NCBI GenBank assembly: GCA_900543025.1
Contig: UQPP01000040.1
Coordinates: forward strand, 1-15,719
Reading direction: 5' to 3'
Source of the DNA: an uncultured Collinsella sp.
GTDB taxonomy: Bacteria > Actinomycetota > Coriobacteriia > Coriobacteriales > Coriobacteriaceae
DNA length: 15,719 nucleotides
Part shown: one piece after another, positions 6,359 through 14,057 of the stretch
How the letters are laid out: each line of letters begins with the position of its first letter
Position numbering within the stretch: the first letter of the stretch is position 1
The notes under the pieces: model-generated
Told to the model about the DNA's origin: nothing
The model's input: only the letters and a program-made list of their open reading frames with translations
Databases searched by the model: none
Program-made: the position numbers and the translations under genes

Positions 6359-8659
6359 ATGTTCGCTGCCGCCATCTCGCTCGTCGGTCTTGCGGCGACC
6401 GTCTACCTTGTTTTGCGCGAGGCCAAGGCCATTCGCGCTCAGTCGGGCACCGTTGCCAAAAGCGCTCTTGGGTGGAGCGTCGCCTTCGGCCTGTTCCAGC
6501 TCTTTTTGACCATTTGGAGCGCCATTGGCCTCGTCGCGCAAAACGAGCCGCTCGCCTTCGTAATGCTCATCCTGACCAACGCCATCCTCACCGGCTGCGC
6601 TTGGGCCAGCATCGCCCGCGACCGCATCGCCCCGCGCGTCTTTGCGTTCGCCGGGCCCGACGCCCCCGCCCCCACCGGCAAGCTCGCCCGCCTGCGCGGC
6701 GCCTTTGTGGGCAAACCGCTCGTCGCCGCCGTCTTGTGCCTGCTGCTCGCCGGCGTCTTTGCGCTGCTGGGCATGGAGGTCTCGTCCAACCACGACTTTA
6801 CCTGGGTCTACCCCCTGTGCATCCTGCTCGAGTGGGCCATCATCACCACGCTCATGGTCGGCCTGTTCTTCCTGTTCCAGCGCCACGGCGCAGCTCCCGC
6901 GGTCCTGGCCTTTGCCCTCTTTGTCCTGGGCATTGCCGAGTTCTTCGTCATCACGTTTAAATCCATGCCCATCCAGCCGGGCGACCTTTCGGCCATCTCC
7001 ACCGCCGCCGCGGTCGCCGGCACCGGCTACACCTTCTCGATCTCACTGTTCTGCGTGCTGTCCATGGGCTTTACCGCCATCGCCATGCTGCTATGCGAGT
7101 ACGCCGGCCTGGTGGCACCGCACCGTCAGAAGGGCGCCGCCAACGCCAAGCGCATGCTGCTCACCAACCTGCTCGTCGCCGTGCTGTGCCTGGGCGGCGT
7201 GACCGCGCATGTCACGCTCATCGACTACTACAACACCCTCGGCATCACCGTCTACACCTGGCGCCCGCTCGAGAGCTACTGGCGCGAGGGCTACTTGCCC
7301 GCTTTCATTAGCGCAGCGCAGTCCATCAAGCCGCCCAAACCCGCCGACTACTCCGTCGACGATGCCAAGGCCACGCTCAAAAAGTACGCCAAGGCCTACG
7401 ACAAGTCCGACGCCGCCAAGAGCGACGAGCGCGCCGCCGCAAAGGAGCAGTTCGACAGCGAGAAGCCCACGGTCATCGCCATCATGAACGAGACGTTCTC
7501 GGACCTGTCGATCTACCAGAACATGCGCGCCGGCTACGAAGGCCCGCAGTACTTTAAGAGCCTGTCCAACTGCCTCAGCCGCGGCAAGCTCTACGTGAGC
7601 GCCTACGGCGGCGGCACCGCCAATACCGAGTTTGAGTTTATGACCGGCAACTCCATGGCCAACCTGGGCTCGGGCGTGTACCCCTACACCATCTACAACA
7701 TGGAAACGACCGGGAACCTGGCAGAGCAGTTCAAGTCGCTCGGATACTCCACCACGGCCATGCACCCCAACCACGCCACCAACTGGAACCGCGAGAACGT
7801 CTACAAGGACTTTGGCTTTGACCAGTTCCTGTCCATCAACGATTTCCAGGGCGCCGATACCCTGCGCGGCATGGTGACCGACCAGGCTACCTACGACAAG
7901 ATTCTTGAGCTGCTCGACCAGAACGCCGATCCGCAGTTTATCTTCGACGTGACCATGCAGAACCACTCGGGCTACGATACGGGCCTGCTGCCGGTCGACA
8001 AGCAGATGCACCTGAACATCGACACGACCGACCTGGACACCAAGACCGTCGAGGACGGCACGCTCTCCGATGTCGACGAGTATGTCTCGTGCATCGAGCA
8101 GTCCGACCAGGCGCTTCGCTACTTCCTCAACGCCCTGAATAAGCTCGACCGTAAGGTGGTCGTGGTGTTCTGGGGCGACCACCAGCCGTTCTTCCCGTCC
8201 AAGTTCAACGACAAGTGGTTTACCGGCGAGGATGATGCCACGCACCAGGAGCGCCTGTGGCAGACCGACTACATCATCTGGGCCAACTACGACGTTGCCG
8301 GCTGCGACCAGACGAGCGAGGTCGACGACCTGTCCACCAACTACCTGTCCACCCAGCTCATGCAGCTAATCGGCGCGCCGCTGACCGACTACCAGAAAGC
8401 GCACGTGACGCTGCGCGAGTCGCTGCCCGCTATCAACTCGGTGGGCTACGAGGACGCCAGCCTGCGCTGGGCGCTTTCCTCCAACGTCACCGGTGACGAT
8501 GCCGCCGCCGCAGCCGCAACCAAGGTGCGCGAGGATTACGCCAAGATGCAGTACTACGAGATGTTCCGCGACGGCAAGAACGTGTACACCGAGCACTTCC
8601 AGACCGAGGCCAACGAGACCGACCCCAACTTGGCGCCGGGTACGACCAAGATCAAGTAG
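6359..8659 (+). CDS. LTA-synthase-like membrane sulfatase (polyglycerol-phosphate or related envelope transferase)
   Basis: A 766-aa protein starting MFAAAISLVGL. ATG 6359 has GAGGAG 7 nt upstream; an earlier GTG at 6344 precedes that site and is rejected. About eight hydrophobic segments fill the first ~290 residues (usual LtaS enzymes have five). An extracellular sulfatase/alkaline-phosphatase-fold domain follows from about residue 370. Expected active-site positions are visible: Glu378 in IMNETFSD, nucleophile Thr423 in ANTEFEFMTG, and Asp607-His608 in FWGDHQPFF, with HPNH (469-472) and QNHSGY nearby. These match the metal ligands and catalytic threonine of LtaS-type enzymes, which move glycerol-phosphate from phosphatidylglycerol to a growing envelope polymer. 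Exact donor and product are unknown. A 130-nt structured element and a T-tailed terminator follow the stop codon. Confidence 0.87.
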   Translation: MFAAAISLVGLAATVYLVLREAKAIRAQSGTVAKSALGWSVAFGLFQLFLTIWSAIGLVAQNEPLAFVMLILTNAILTGCAWASIARDRIAPRVFAFAGPDAPAPTGKLARLRGAFVGKPLVAAVLCLLLAGVFALLGMEVSSNHDFTWVYPLCILLEWAIITTLMVGLFFLFQRHGAAPAVLAFALFVLGIAEFFVITFKSMPIQPGDLSAISTAAAVAGTGYTFSISLFCVLSMGFTAIAMLLCEYAGLVAPHRQKGAANAKRMLLTNLLVAVLCLGGVTAHVTLIDYYNTLGITVYTWRPLESYWREGYLPAFISAAQSIKPPKPADYSVDDAKATLKKYAKAYDKSDAAKSDERAAAKEQFDSEKPTVIAIMNETFSDLSIYQNMRAGYEGPQYFKSLSNCLSRGKLYVSAYGGGTANTEFEFMTGNSMANLGSGVYPYTIYNMETTGNLAEQFKSLGYSTTAMHPNHATNWNRENVYKDFGFDQFLSINDFQGADTLRGMVTDQATYDKILELLDQNADPQFIFDVTMQNHSGYDTGLLPVDKQMHLNIDTTDLDTKTVEDGTLSDVDEYVSCIEQSDQALRYFLNALNKLDRKVVVVFWGDHQPFFPSKFNDKWFTGEDDATHQERLWQTDYIIWANYDVAGCDQTSEVDDLSTNYLSTQLMQLIGAPLTDYQKAHVTLRESLPAINSVGYEDASLRWALSSNVTGDDAAAAAATKVREDYAKMQYYEMFRDGKNVYTEHFQTEANETDPNLAPGTTKIK

Positions 8660-8679
8660 CGGGTCACTCATAACTGAAA

Positions 8680-8809
8680 CGTCTGTCCGGGCGGAGGCAT
8701 ATAAGGTTCCCTGCTCGGACAGTCCTGCGCAAGACGGGGGCCACATTAAGTGGCCCCCTTTGCGTGCGGAACTCGCGATGAACCTTATATGCCTCCGCCT
8801 GGACAGACG
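8680..8809 (+). repeat. Structured intergenic element, copy 1 (29-bp covarying arms around a conserved core)
   Basis: Arms 8680-8708 and 8781-8809 are complementary over all 29 positions with one G·T pair. They enclose a 72-nt core (8709-8780) that begins CCCTGCTCGGACAGTCC and ends GCGGAACTCGCGATG. Within the core, further stems can be drawn: TCC/GGA, CGCAA/TTGCG, and a perfect 9-bp hairpin GGGGGCCAC/GTGGCCCCC with loop ATTAA. Copy 2 at 14058-14186 has nearly the same core, but its arms differ at 11 columns, 9 with compensating changes. Copy 1 starts 20 nt after the sulfatase stop, in sense, and shares the edge sequence TGAAACGTC with copy 2. Open frames here are short and spurious. Structured RNA or a miniature mobile element are both possible. 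Confidence 0.8.
8736..8764 (+). terminator. Core hairpin of element copy 1, terminator-like
   Basis: GGGGGCCAC (8736-8744), loop ATTAA, GTGGCCCCC (8750-8758) form a perfect 9-bp GC-rich stem followed by TTTGCG. The T-tract is only three residues, so intrinsic termination would be weak. It is the apex of the larger element and changes by matched pairs in copy 2. Confidence 0.45.
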
Positions 8810-8865
8810 CCCTGATGTTGGGGCGTGGCTTGTCATAGGGGTATCCGCTGAACATATATAAGTCG

Positions 8866-8890
8866 AAGGCCACGTCTTGTGGCCTTTTTT
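8866..8890 (+). terminator. Rho-independent terminator downstream of the sulfatase gene
   Basis: AAGGCCAC (8866-8873), loop GTCTT, GTGGCCTT (8879-8886), with an unbroken run of six T at 8885-8890. This is a classical + strand intrinsic terminator, about 205 nt after the sulfatase stop. It would end any transcript that reads through the structured element. The first unit of the 61-bp repeat array begins 6 nt after it. Its stem GGCCAC/GTGGCC matches the apex of the structured element, so it may derive from it. Confidence 0.85.
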
Positions 8891-8895
8891 GCATC

Positions 8896-9250
8896 CGGAA
8901 ACCGTGTCCCAGAATTCACGTCCGGAGTGGGATGCAGTTTCCGCTTGGGACCCGATTGGGAAAGTGTGTCCCACTATTCAGCTGGATTCCGGGATGTATT
9001 TTCCGGTTGAGGCTCGTTGGGAAAGTGCGTCCCACTTTGGGGGCTGATTCTGGGACGTGGTTTCCGGTTGGCTCTCATTGGGAAAGTTCATCCCATTTCT
9101 CGGCCTAATTATGGGACGCAGTTTCCCGTTGAGGACCCTTTGGGAAAGTGCGTCCCGGTCTGGGCGCTCAAACTGGGATGGATTTTCCGGATGAGGGCTT
9201 GACGGAAAATGTGTCCCGTTCCGGGCGCTAATTGTGGGATGCAGTTTCCG
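8896..9250. repeat. Array 1 of ~61-bp units with alternating GGGAAA/TTTCC half-sites (6 units)
   Basis: Units begin at 8896, 8958, 9019, 9080, 9142 and 9203, giving spacings of 61-62 bp. Each contains GGAAA-N5-TCCCA, then about 18 variable bases, then TGGGA-N5-TTTCC, and a linker resembling GGTTGAGGCTCATT. The half-sites are inverted copies of each other, so every unit is an imperfect palindrome. Unlike CRISPR repeats, the units are diverged over their whole length and there are no constant repeats with unique spacers. Frames through the array code only repetitive peptides with no ribosome sites. The array lies downstream of both flanking genes, between two terminators. Confidence 0.8.
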
Positions 9251-9273
9251 CTTGCGGAGTCTCCACTCAACAG

Positions 9274-9312
9274 AAAACCCGGGTGGCCTGTTTTTTGGCT
9301 ACCCGGGTTTTT
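9274..9312. terminator. Bidirectional terminator at the 3' end of the surface-protein gene
   Basis: AAAACCCGGGTGGCC (9274-9288) pairs with GGCTACCCGGGTTTT (9297-9311) through 15 positions with one G·T, with an 8-nt T-rich loop. The A-runs and T-runs at the stem ends give a T-tract in either direction. It starts 27 nt after the stop codon of the large - strand gene (9339), whose transcript it should end. Confidence 0.85.
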
Positions 9313-9338
9313 GGGTTGTCGATATGTTCGACTGGCTA

Positions 9339-12300
9339 CTAGTGGGTCTTGCGGCGCTTGATCAGCATGATGAGGGCTATCACTACGAGCGTTGCTCCCG
9401 CTGATGCTGCGGTGGCGACTAGGGCGAATGTTTGGTCGCCGGTGTTTGCGAGGTTCTTCGCTGTGGTCGTAGTCTTGACCTTGGTGTCGGTCTTAGCTCC
9501 GTTGTCGGACTTGGGCTTGTCCGGGTTCGTCGGGGTCTCAGGAGTCTCGGGGTCCTTTGAGCCTTCGGAATCGGTTGGGCCGGCGGTGTTTACCAGCGTA
9601 TGGTCCAGGAACTTCTTGGCGCCCGCACTTGCCTGTGAGAACAGGCGGCGCGTGCGGATCGGGGTGGCGTTCACCGTTGTGGGCGCCGTCTCCTCGGCCT
9701 CGATATTCACGAGTGTCGTGCCGGTGTCGAGGCCCACGTCGTTGTATCCCACGTGGCAGTAATACTGCGCACCGTCATCGTCTGCGGTCAGGTCAATCTC
9801 GAGCTTTGAGGCCGTTCCAGCCGCGAGGTTGCCATCGGCACCCACGAGCTTAAACTCTGTCTCGCCGCGGCCCTTGCGGTACCACATATAGGTCGGTGCC
9901 AGCCCTGTTTCGCTATCGTCGGCACCGAGTTGCTTCACATGGCCAATCGCCGAGAGCGTCAGGTGGCTTCCCGCCGCGCGCTCAACCGAAGAGTCGTATC
10001 CAAGATCCGACCCCTCCGCAGCATCCGCCGCAGGTCCGCTCACGGTCATCGTCATGCCATCGGGCATGGTCTTGACCGTGATGATTGCCGAGCGAATACC
10101 TGTTTCGGTCGTGGATCCATTCTTAACGGCGGCGATGGCGAATCGATACTCCGTATTGGGCTGCAGCCCATCCCACTTGAGCGAGGTCTGCGTGTTGTCG
10201 GCAATCTTCCAGCTATTGACGACCGCATCCGCCGCATTGCTCTGCAGCATGCCCACGCCGTAGCTAAAGCCACTCTTGTTTGCGAGTACATCGTCCCAGC
10301 TAAACGTAACGCTGGTCGAATCGACGGCGTTTGCCGTAAAGCCCGTCACGGCCGGCGCGTCGGGCATCTCGACGTCCTTAACGTCATAGCCCACGATCCA
10401 GAACTGGTCGGTGTCCTTGGTGCCGAGCTTGTCGCCCGAGTCTGCCTCGAACTTGTCGACATCCACCGCGTTGACGCCCAGACGCCACACAAAACCGTAC
10501 TTGCCCTGCGCGGCCTCGGGCAGGTTGTCGACGGTGCCGCCGTATTCGGTCGATTCACTCGAGGAGTTACCCGTAGTAAAGCCGGCGTTGGCACCAAAGC
10601 ACAGGCCGCCAAACAACTCGTGCTTTGCGAGCTTCGCGCCCATGACAACGCTGCCGTTCAGCGTCAAGCCGAGCTCGAGCTCCTGCTCCTTGCCCTCCTC
10701 GACTTCGATGGTCTGCTCAATGCTCGCCCCCGACTGCGCGGCGGCGCCGTTAAACCCATCGTGCGTGTAGGCGCGCGTTACGCCAGGCTTGCCCAGGCCA
10801 AAGGAATCCCCAACGGGAGTCTCGCCGTTGAGCGTCGTTTGATAGGTTCCGGGTTCTCCCGACCGGTTGGTCAAAAAGTAGCTGAGCGGCGTCATATTGT
10901 GCTGTTTGGCAATGCGGTCATAGGCCTCGACATTAACGACCGAGGTCTGCGCGCCGAGCGACACGGGCGCCGCCATCACGCCCTTGCCACCAGTTTCCTC
11001 ATTTTCGATCTCATACTCGTAATAGACCATCGGAATCGTGTAGAGCACGGCCTTGTCACCCTCGCCGGCATGCGACTCATAGCTTACGCTTGCGCTGACC
11101 GTGCGCTCGCTCCGGTAGTCATAGCATCCCTCGGCGGCAAAATCGACTGAAGCATTCATCGCGACCAGGGGCGGACCGGTCTGCACCTCGACGGCAACGC
11201 CCAACTCGGCGCCAATGGTATAGCCCTGGGATGTCCCCGTGCCCTTTTCCTCTCCGTATGACGTGCCGCCCAACACCAGATAGCCGTATGCCTGCTCCAG
11301 ATCCTCAACATAGGGCGCATCCTGCAGCACGGCAAGCACGCGCGGGTTGGTATAGACCTTGTAGCGGTCCTTGTACGTGATCTTGACGCTGTCGTTGTCG
11401 ACATCGGGCAGCGCGAGCGAGATAAATGTGCCGTAGGTAGTGCCGCGACGGTTGCTCTCGCTAATCACCTGCTCCTCGCCGCGGCGCACCTTTCCGTTCT
11501 CGTCGAGCGAAAAATGCGAGGCGGTCATCCAATAGTAGTCATCGTTCTTGCGCAGGTCCTCGTCGCGGTGCTTGCCCACCACGGCGATAAAGCTCTCGTT
11601 ATAGCGGTCCGAACCCGAGACGCTGCCCGCCTTGACGTCGCTGATCCACACCTGTTCTATACCCTTGTGGTCATGCTTGTTGCTGCTGTTGTATTGCTGA
11701 CCGCTCATGCTCATGGTTCCGACCATGGACCCCAAGCCCTGAGCCCCGCTCTGTGCCGTGTTGCAGGCAAAGTCGCGGAACACATCGCCGCCCACGAGCA
11801 CCTCGTCAACCGCCAGCTGCTCGGACAGGCCGTCAAGGTTGGCAGTGGCAAGGGCAATAGGCGCCAAGGTGCACGGATAGCGCTTATCCTGAGCGCTATC
11901 CTTCCATGCGCTGTTGGGCACATGCATCAGCCCATAGGAGGCGAGGAGCCCGTCTCTGTATTCCTTACAATCGGAAAGCTTGAACTCGCCAGACTCCGAG
12001 TCAAAATACGCGTAGCGGTACAGCGCGCCGTACAGCCCCTTGCTGCCGTCAGAAGCGCCGTAATCAAAAGCGCTGCGTTGCCAGTCATAGCCCGCAAGAA
12101 TAAGGCCCGTGACGGTTTCACCCGTCTTCTTTCCTTCTTCATCGTAGGCGGCAAACGTGCCGAACGTCGCATTCGCAGCGACCATGGTCTTGCCGTTCGC
12201 GGAGAGGGAGATTGCGCCCGCGTCGCCCAGAGCATCGACATGGACGAGCGCACCCTTGGATGCATCCCACGAAAACAGCTCGCAATGCGTCGACTTATCA

Positions 12301-13427
12301 ATATTCTTCTTGCCGTAGGGTGCCGAGACCACGATGGCGAGGTCATCGCAAAAATCGCGATCGAGGTCGCCGGCCGCTAGCGAAACGACAGGAGCTGACT
12401 GAAGCTGCGTCCAGGAGTCGTTCCCGCCCTTGTTGTGCGTGGTGTAGTCCGCGGCGTTACCGGCATCGATCTTGACGACGCTTTGCTTCCAGTTGCCGCC
12501 CTCCAAGTCATACATGTCGACTACAGCCTTGCGCACGCCGTTCTCGTCGACATAGCAGCCCGCGTAGACAAAAAGCTCGTCGACGCCGTCGCCATCGACA
12601 TCGCCCGCCTCGACATCAAAGACGGCGTCGTGCTCTTGCAGGTAACCGGCATCCAGGTACTTAAAACGGCCTTCGTACATCATATTAGTGTTGACCGTCA
12701 CCGGCAGGTGTGTGTCGAGAGTGCGCGTACGCCCGTTGCTAAACGAGTAGAGGACCAGCTCAACCTTTCCGGCGTATGACTTGCCGTCAATCGTCGTGGA
12801 GGAACTGTCGCCGTAGGCACGGAGCTCGGCAACGCGGCTCTTTTTGCCCGTGCTGGCGTCGCTGCAGAACTCAACACTCGTGGCGTGAATGCCCGAGAAA
12901 CCGTTGTTGTCGTTGGCGAGTACTGTTGAGGACTCATTGTTGCTCAGGTACGACCAGGTGCCGCCACCGTAGTCGCTATGCTTGTAGAGATCGCTGTTCG
13001 TATCGAAGTTGTTGACGTTTTGCCAGAACTTTGCGGCGCCCCACACACTTCCATAGCCATCGGTGAGTTTGCTGCTGCCGCCAATGTCACCGCGCTCGAC
13101 GTTCTCGAGCTTGTCGCGCAGAGTGTAGCGATTGCCATGGCTACCGTTAGCTGCCATATAGACCTCGCTGCGCGTGGCAAACGTCGTGGGGGTATCAGTG
13201 GAATAGGGGCCAACGGTATCGGCCGGAATGTCCTCGCTCGTGCCCAGACCCAGGGCTTGATAATCCTGCTCGGTCATATCGGTGATTGCGGGCGCGTCTG
13301 CCGCCTGGGCAACCTGGGGCGTGGCCGTGAAGCAGGCGACGCTCGTGGCGATCAACGCAGCAAGCGCCGCCGTCCCAACAAGCGGGATTTTCGACAGCCT
13401 ACGGATACGGGGGTGTGGAACGTACAT
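9339..13427 (-). CDS. Large sortase-anchored surface protein with FG-GAP-like, fibronectin III and Ig-like domains
   Basis: A 1362-aa secreted protein. ATG 13427 has GCGAGG 6 nt upstream; the longer start at 13463 lacks a ribosome site. A signal peptide covers about residues 1-43 (basic start RIRRLSK, hydrophobic core, cleavage near AQA-AD). Calcium-type DxDxDG-like or FG-GAP-like motifs lie at 276-284 (DVDGDGVDE), 354-362 (DLDRDFCDD) and 674-682, suggesting a beta-propeller ectodomain. Residues about 720-1020 are beta-rich and unassigned. A fibronectin type III domain spans about 1023-1120. An Ig-like domain covers about 1126-1243, with the motif GAQYYCHV but no visible partner cysteine. A Pro/Lys/Thr linker leads to the sorting signal LANTG (1326-1330), a hydrophobic segment and the tail KRRKTH. 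It is likely an adhesin or matrix-binding protein; no enzyme motif is evident. It is a single gene with its own terminator. Confidence 0.88.
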   Translation of the reverse strand: MYVPHPRIRRLSKIPLVGTAALAALIATSVACFTATPQVAQAADAPAITDMTEQDYQALGLGTSEDIPADTVGPYSTDTPTTFATRSEVYMAANGSHGNRYTLRDKLENVERGDIGGSSKLTDGYGSVWGAAKFWQNVNNFDTNSDLYKHSDYGGGTWSYLSNNESSTVLANDNNGFSGIHATSVEFCSDASTGKKSRVAELRAYGDSSSTTIDGKSYAGKVELVLYSFSNGRTRTLDTHLPVTVNTNMMYEGRFKYLDAGYLQEHDAVFDVEAGDVDGDGVDELFVYAGCYVDENGVRKAVVDMYDLEGGNWKQSVVKIDAGNAADYTTHNKGGNDSWTQLQSAPVVSLAAGDLDRDFCDDLAIVVSAPYGKKNIDKSTHCELFSWDASKGALVHVDALGDAGAISLSANGKTMVAANATFGTFAAYDEEGKKTGETVTGLILAGYDWQRSAFDYGASDGSKGLYGALYRYAYFDSESGEFKLSDCKEYRDGLLASYGLMHVPNSAWKDSAQDKRYPCTLAPIALATANLDGLSEQLAVDEVLVGGDVFRDFACNTAQSGAQGLGSMVGTMSMSGQQYNSSNKHDHKGIEQVWISDVKAGSVSGSDRYNESFIAVVGKHRDEDLRKNDDYYWMTASHFSLDENGKVRRGEEQVISESNRRGTTYGTFISLALPDVDNDSVKITYKDRYKVYTNPRVLAVLQDAPYVEDLEQAYGYLVLGGTSYGEEKGTGTSQGYTIGAELGVAVEVQTGPPLVAMNASVDFAAEGCYDYRSERTVSASVSYESHAGEGDKAVLYTIPMVYYEYEIENEETGGKGVMAAPVSLGAQTSVVNVEAYDRIAKQHNMTPLSYFLTNRSGEPGTYQTTLNGETPVGDSFGLGKPGVTRAYTHDGFNGAAAQSGASIEQTIEVEEGKEQELELGLTLNGSVVMGAKLAKHELFGGLCFGANAGFTTGNSSSESTEYGGTVDNLPEAAQGKYGFVWRLGVNAVDVDKFEADSGDKLGTKDTDQFWIVGYDVKDVEMPDAPAVTGFTANAVDSTSVTFSWDDVLANKSGFSYGVGMLQSNAADAVVNSWKIADNTQTSLKWDGLQPNTEYRFAIAAVKNGSTTETGIRSAIITVKTMPDGMTMTVSGPAADAAEGSDLGYDSSVERAAGSHLTLSAIGHVKQLGADDSETGLAPTYMWYRKGRGETEFKLVGADGNLAAGTASKLEIDLTADDDGAQYYCHVGYNDVGLDTGTTLVNIEAEETAPTTVNATPIRTRRLFSQASAGAKKFLDHTLVNTAGPTDSEGSKDPETPETPTNPDKPKSDNGAKTDTKVKTTTTAKNLANTGDQTFALVATAASAGATLVVIALIMLIKRRKTH

Positions 13428-13455
13428 GAGGGACCTCGCTTTATTCGAGTGGAGT

Positions 13456-13528
13456 GGACTCATTTTTGCAAATGATACATCCGATGCCCGATATCACGTG
13501 TCTCATCTTCGCCAACGGCGTGTCTCAT
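13456..13528 (-). promoter_or_regulatory. Promoter region of the surface-protein gene with repeated TCTCAT motifs
   Basis: On the + strand, CGTGTCTCAT occurs at 13497-13506 and again at 13519-13528, exactly 22 bp apart. A related GGACTCATTTTT lies near 13457-13467. On the - strand these read ATGAGACACG and are upstream of the gene start at 13427. A candidate -10 box TATCAT (RC of 13472-13477) lies about 45 nt before the start codon, and the first repeat overlaps its -35 position, where no good -35 hexamer is present. Two-turn spacing suggests a regulator-binding site. The regulator is unknown. Confidence 0.4.
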
Positions 13529-13549
13529 TTTTGAGAATCCGAGATGCCG

Positions 13550-14030
13550 CGGAAATCTTATCCCAGCTCAAAGGCCATTTCTGGGATGTATTTTCCGTCG
13601 AGTGCCTCATCGGGAAACTGCATCCCATTTCAAGCGTCGATTCTTGGACGCACTTTCCCCTTAGACCCTCAACCGGAAACCGCATCCCACTTTGAGCGCA
13701 AATTCCGGGATGCATTTTCCGCTTGAGCCTCATTGGGAAACGGCGTCCCACTTTGAGGGCTGATTGTGGGATGCATTTTCCGGTTTTACTCTCATTGGGA
13801 AAATGCATCCCGTTTCTTGACCGAATAATGGGACGCAATTTCCCGTTGGAGCGCCTTTGGGAAAGTGTGTCCTACTTCGACCGCCCAGAGTGGGATGCAC
13901 TTTCCGCAAAGCACCTCAACGGGAAACTACGTCCCATTCCAAAGGCAAATTCCGGGACGCATTTTTCGAAAGCCTGCCCATCCGGAAAGCCCGTCCCACT
14001 TTGGACGCATCCGGGCACGGAACCATCGAC
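13550..14030. repeat. Array 2 of ~62-bp units with alternating GGGAAA/TTTCC half-sites (8 units)
   Basis: Units begin at 13550, 13612, 13674, 13735, 13797, 13859, 13921 and 13983. The unit plan is that of array 1: GGAAA-N5-TCCCA, variable middle, TGGGA-N5-TTTCC, and a linker ending in CTCATT or similar. Four consecutive units from 13674 match, in order and in the same orientation, the array 1 units from 8958, more closely than neighbours within an array match each other. The first and last units are the most decayed. This and the flanking elements account for the ~800 nt without a gene between the surface-protein gene and the flavodoxin gene. Frames across it are repetitive and not credible genes. 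Confidence 0.8.
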
Positions 14031-14057
14031 CTATCAGGCCTCCCATCAATAAAGAGG

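Noticed and set aside
7091..8245. 384-aa - strand frame antisense to the sulfatase
   Set aside because: It is a shadow frame with valine/glycine-rich composition typical of antisense of GC-rich genes. The + strand carries the conserved catalytic motifs.
8366..8974. 202-aa frame on the - strand over the sulfatase end and element copy 1
   Set aside because: It is antisense to a well-supported gene and then runs through the structured element and into the array. The frame is fortuitous in GC-rich sequence.
9017..9202. Open frame across array 1 coding a repetitive GKCVP/GxxFP peptide
   Set aside because: It follows the 61-bp repeat period, has no ribosome site and no conserved domain. It is a by-product of the non-coding array, as are the frames at 13503-13838, 13723-14052 and 13865-14332.
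8896..14030. CRISPR arrays
   Set aside because: Spacing near 61 bp is suggestive, but there is no constant repeat with unrelated spacers, units diverge throughout and no cas gene is present.
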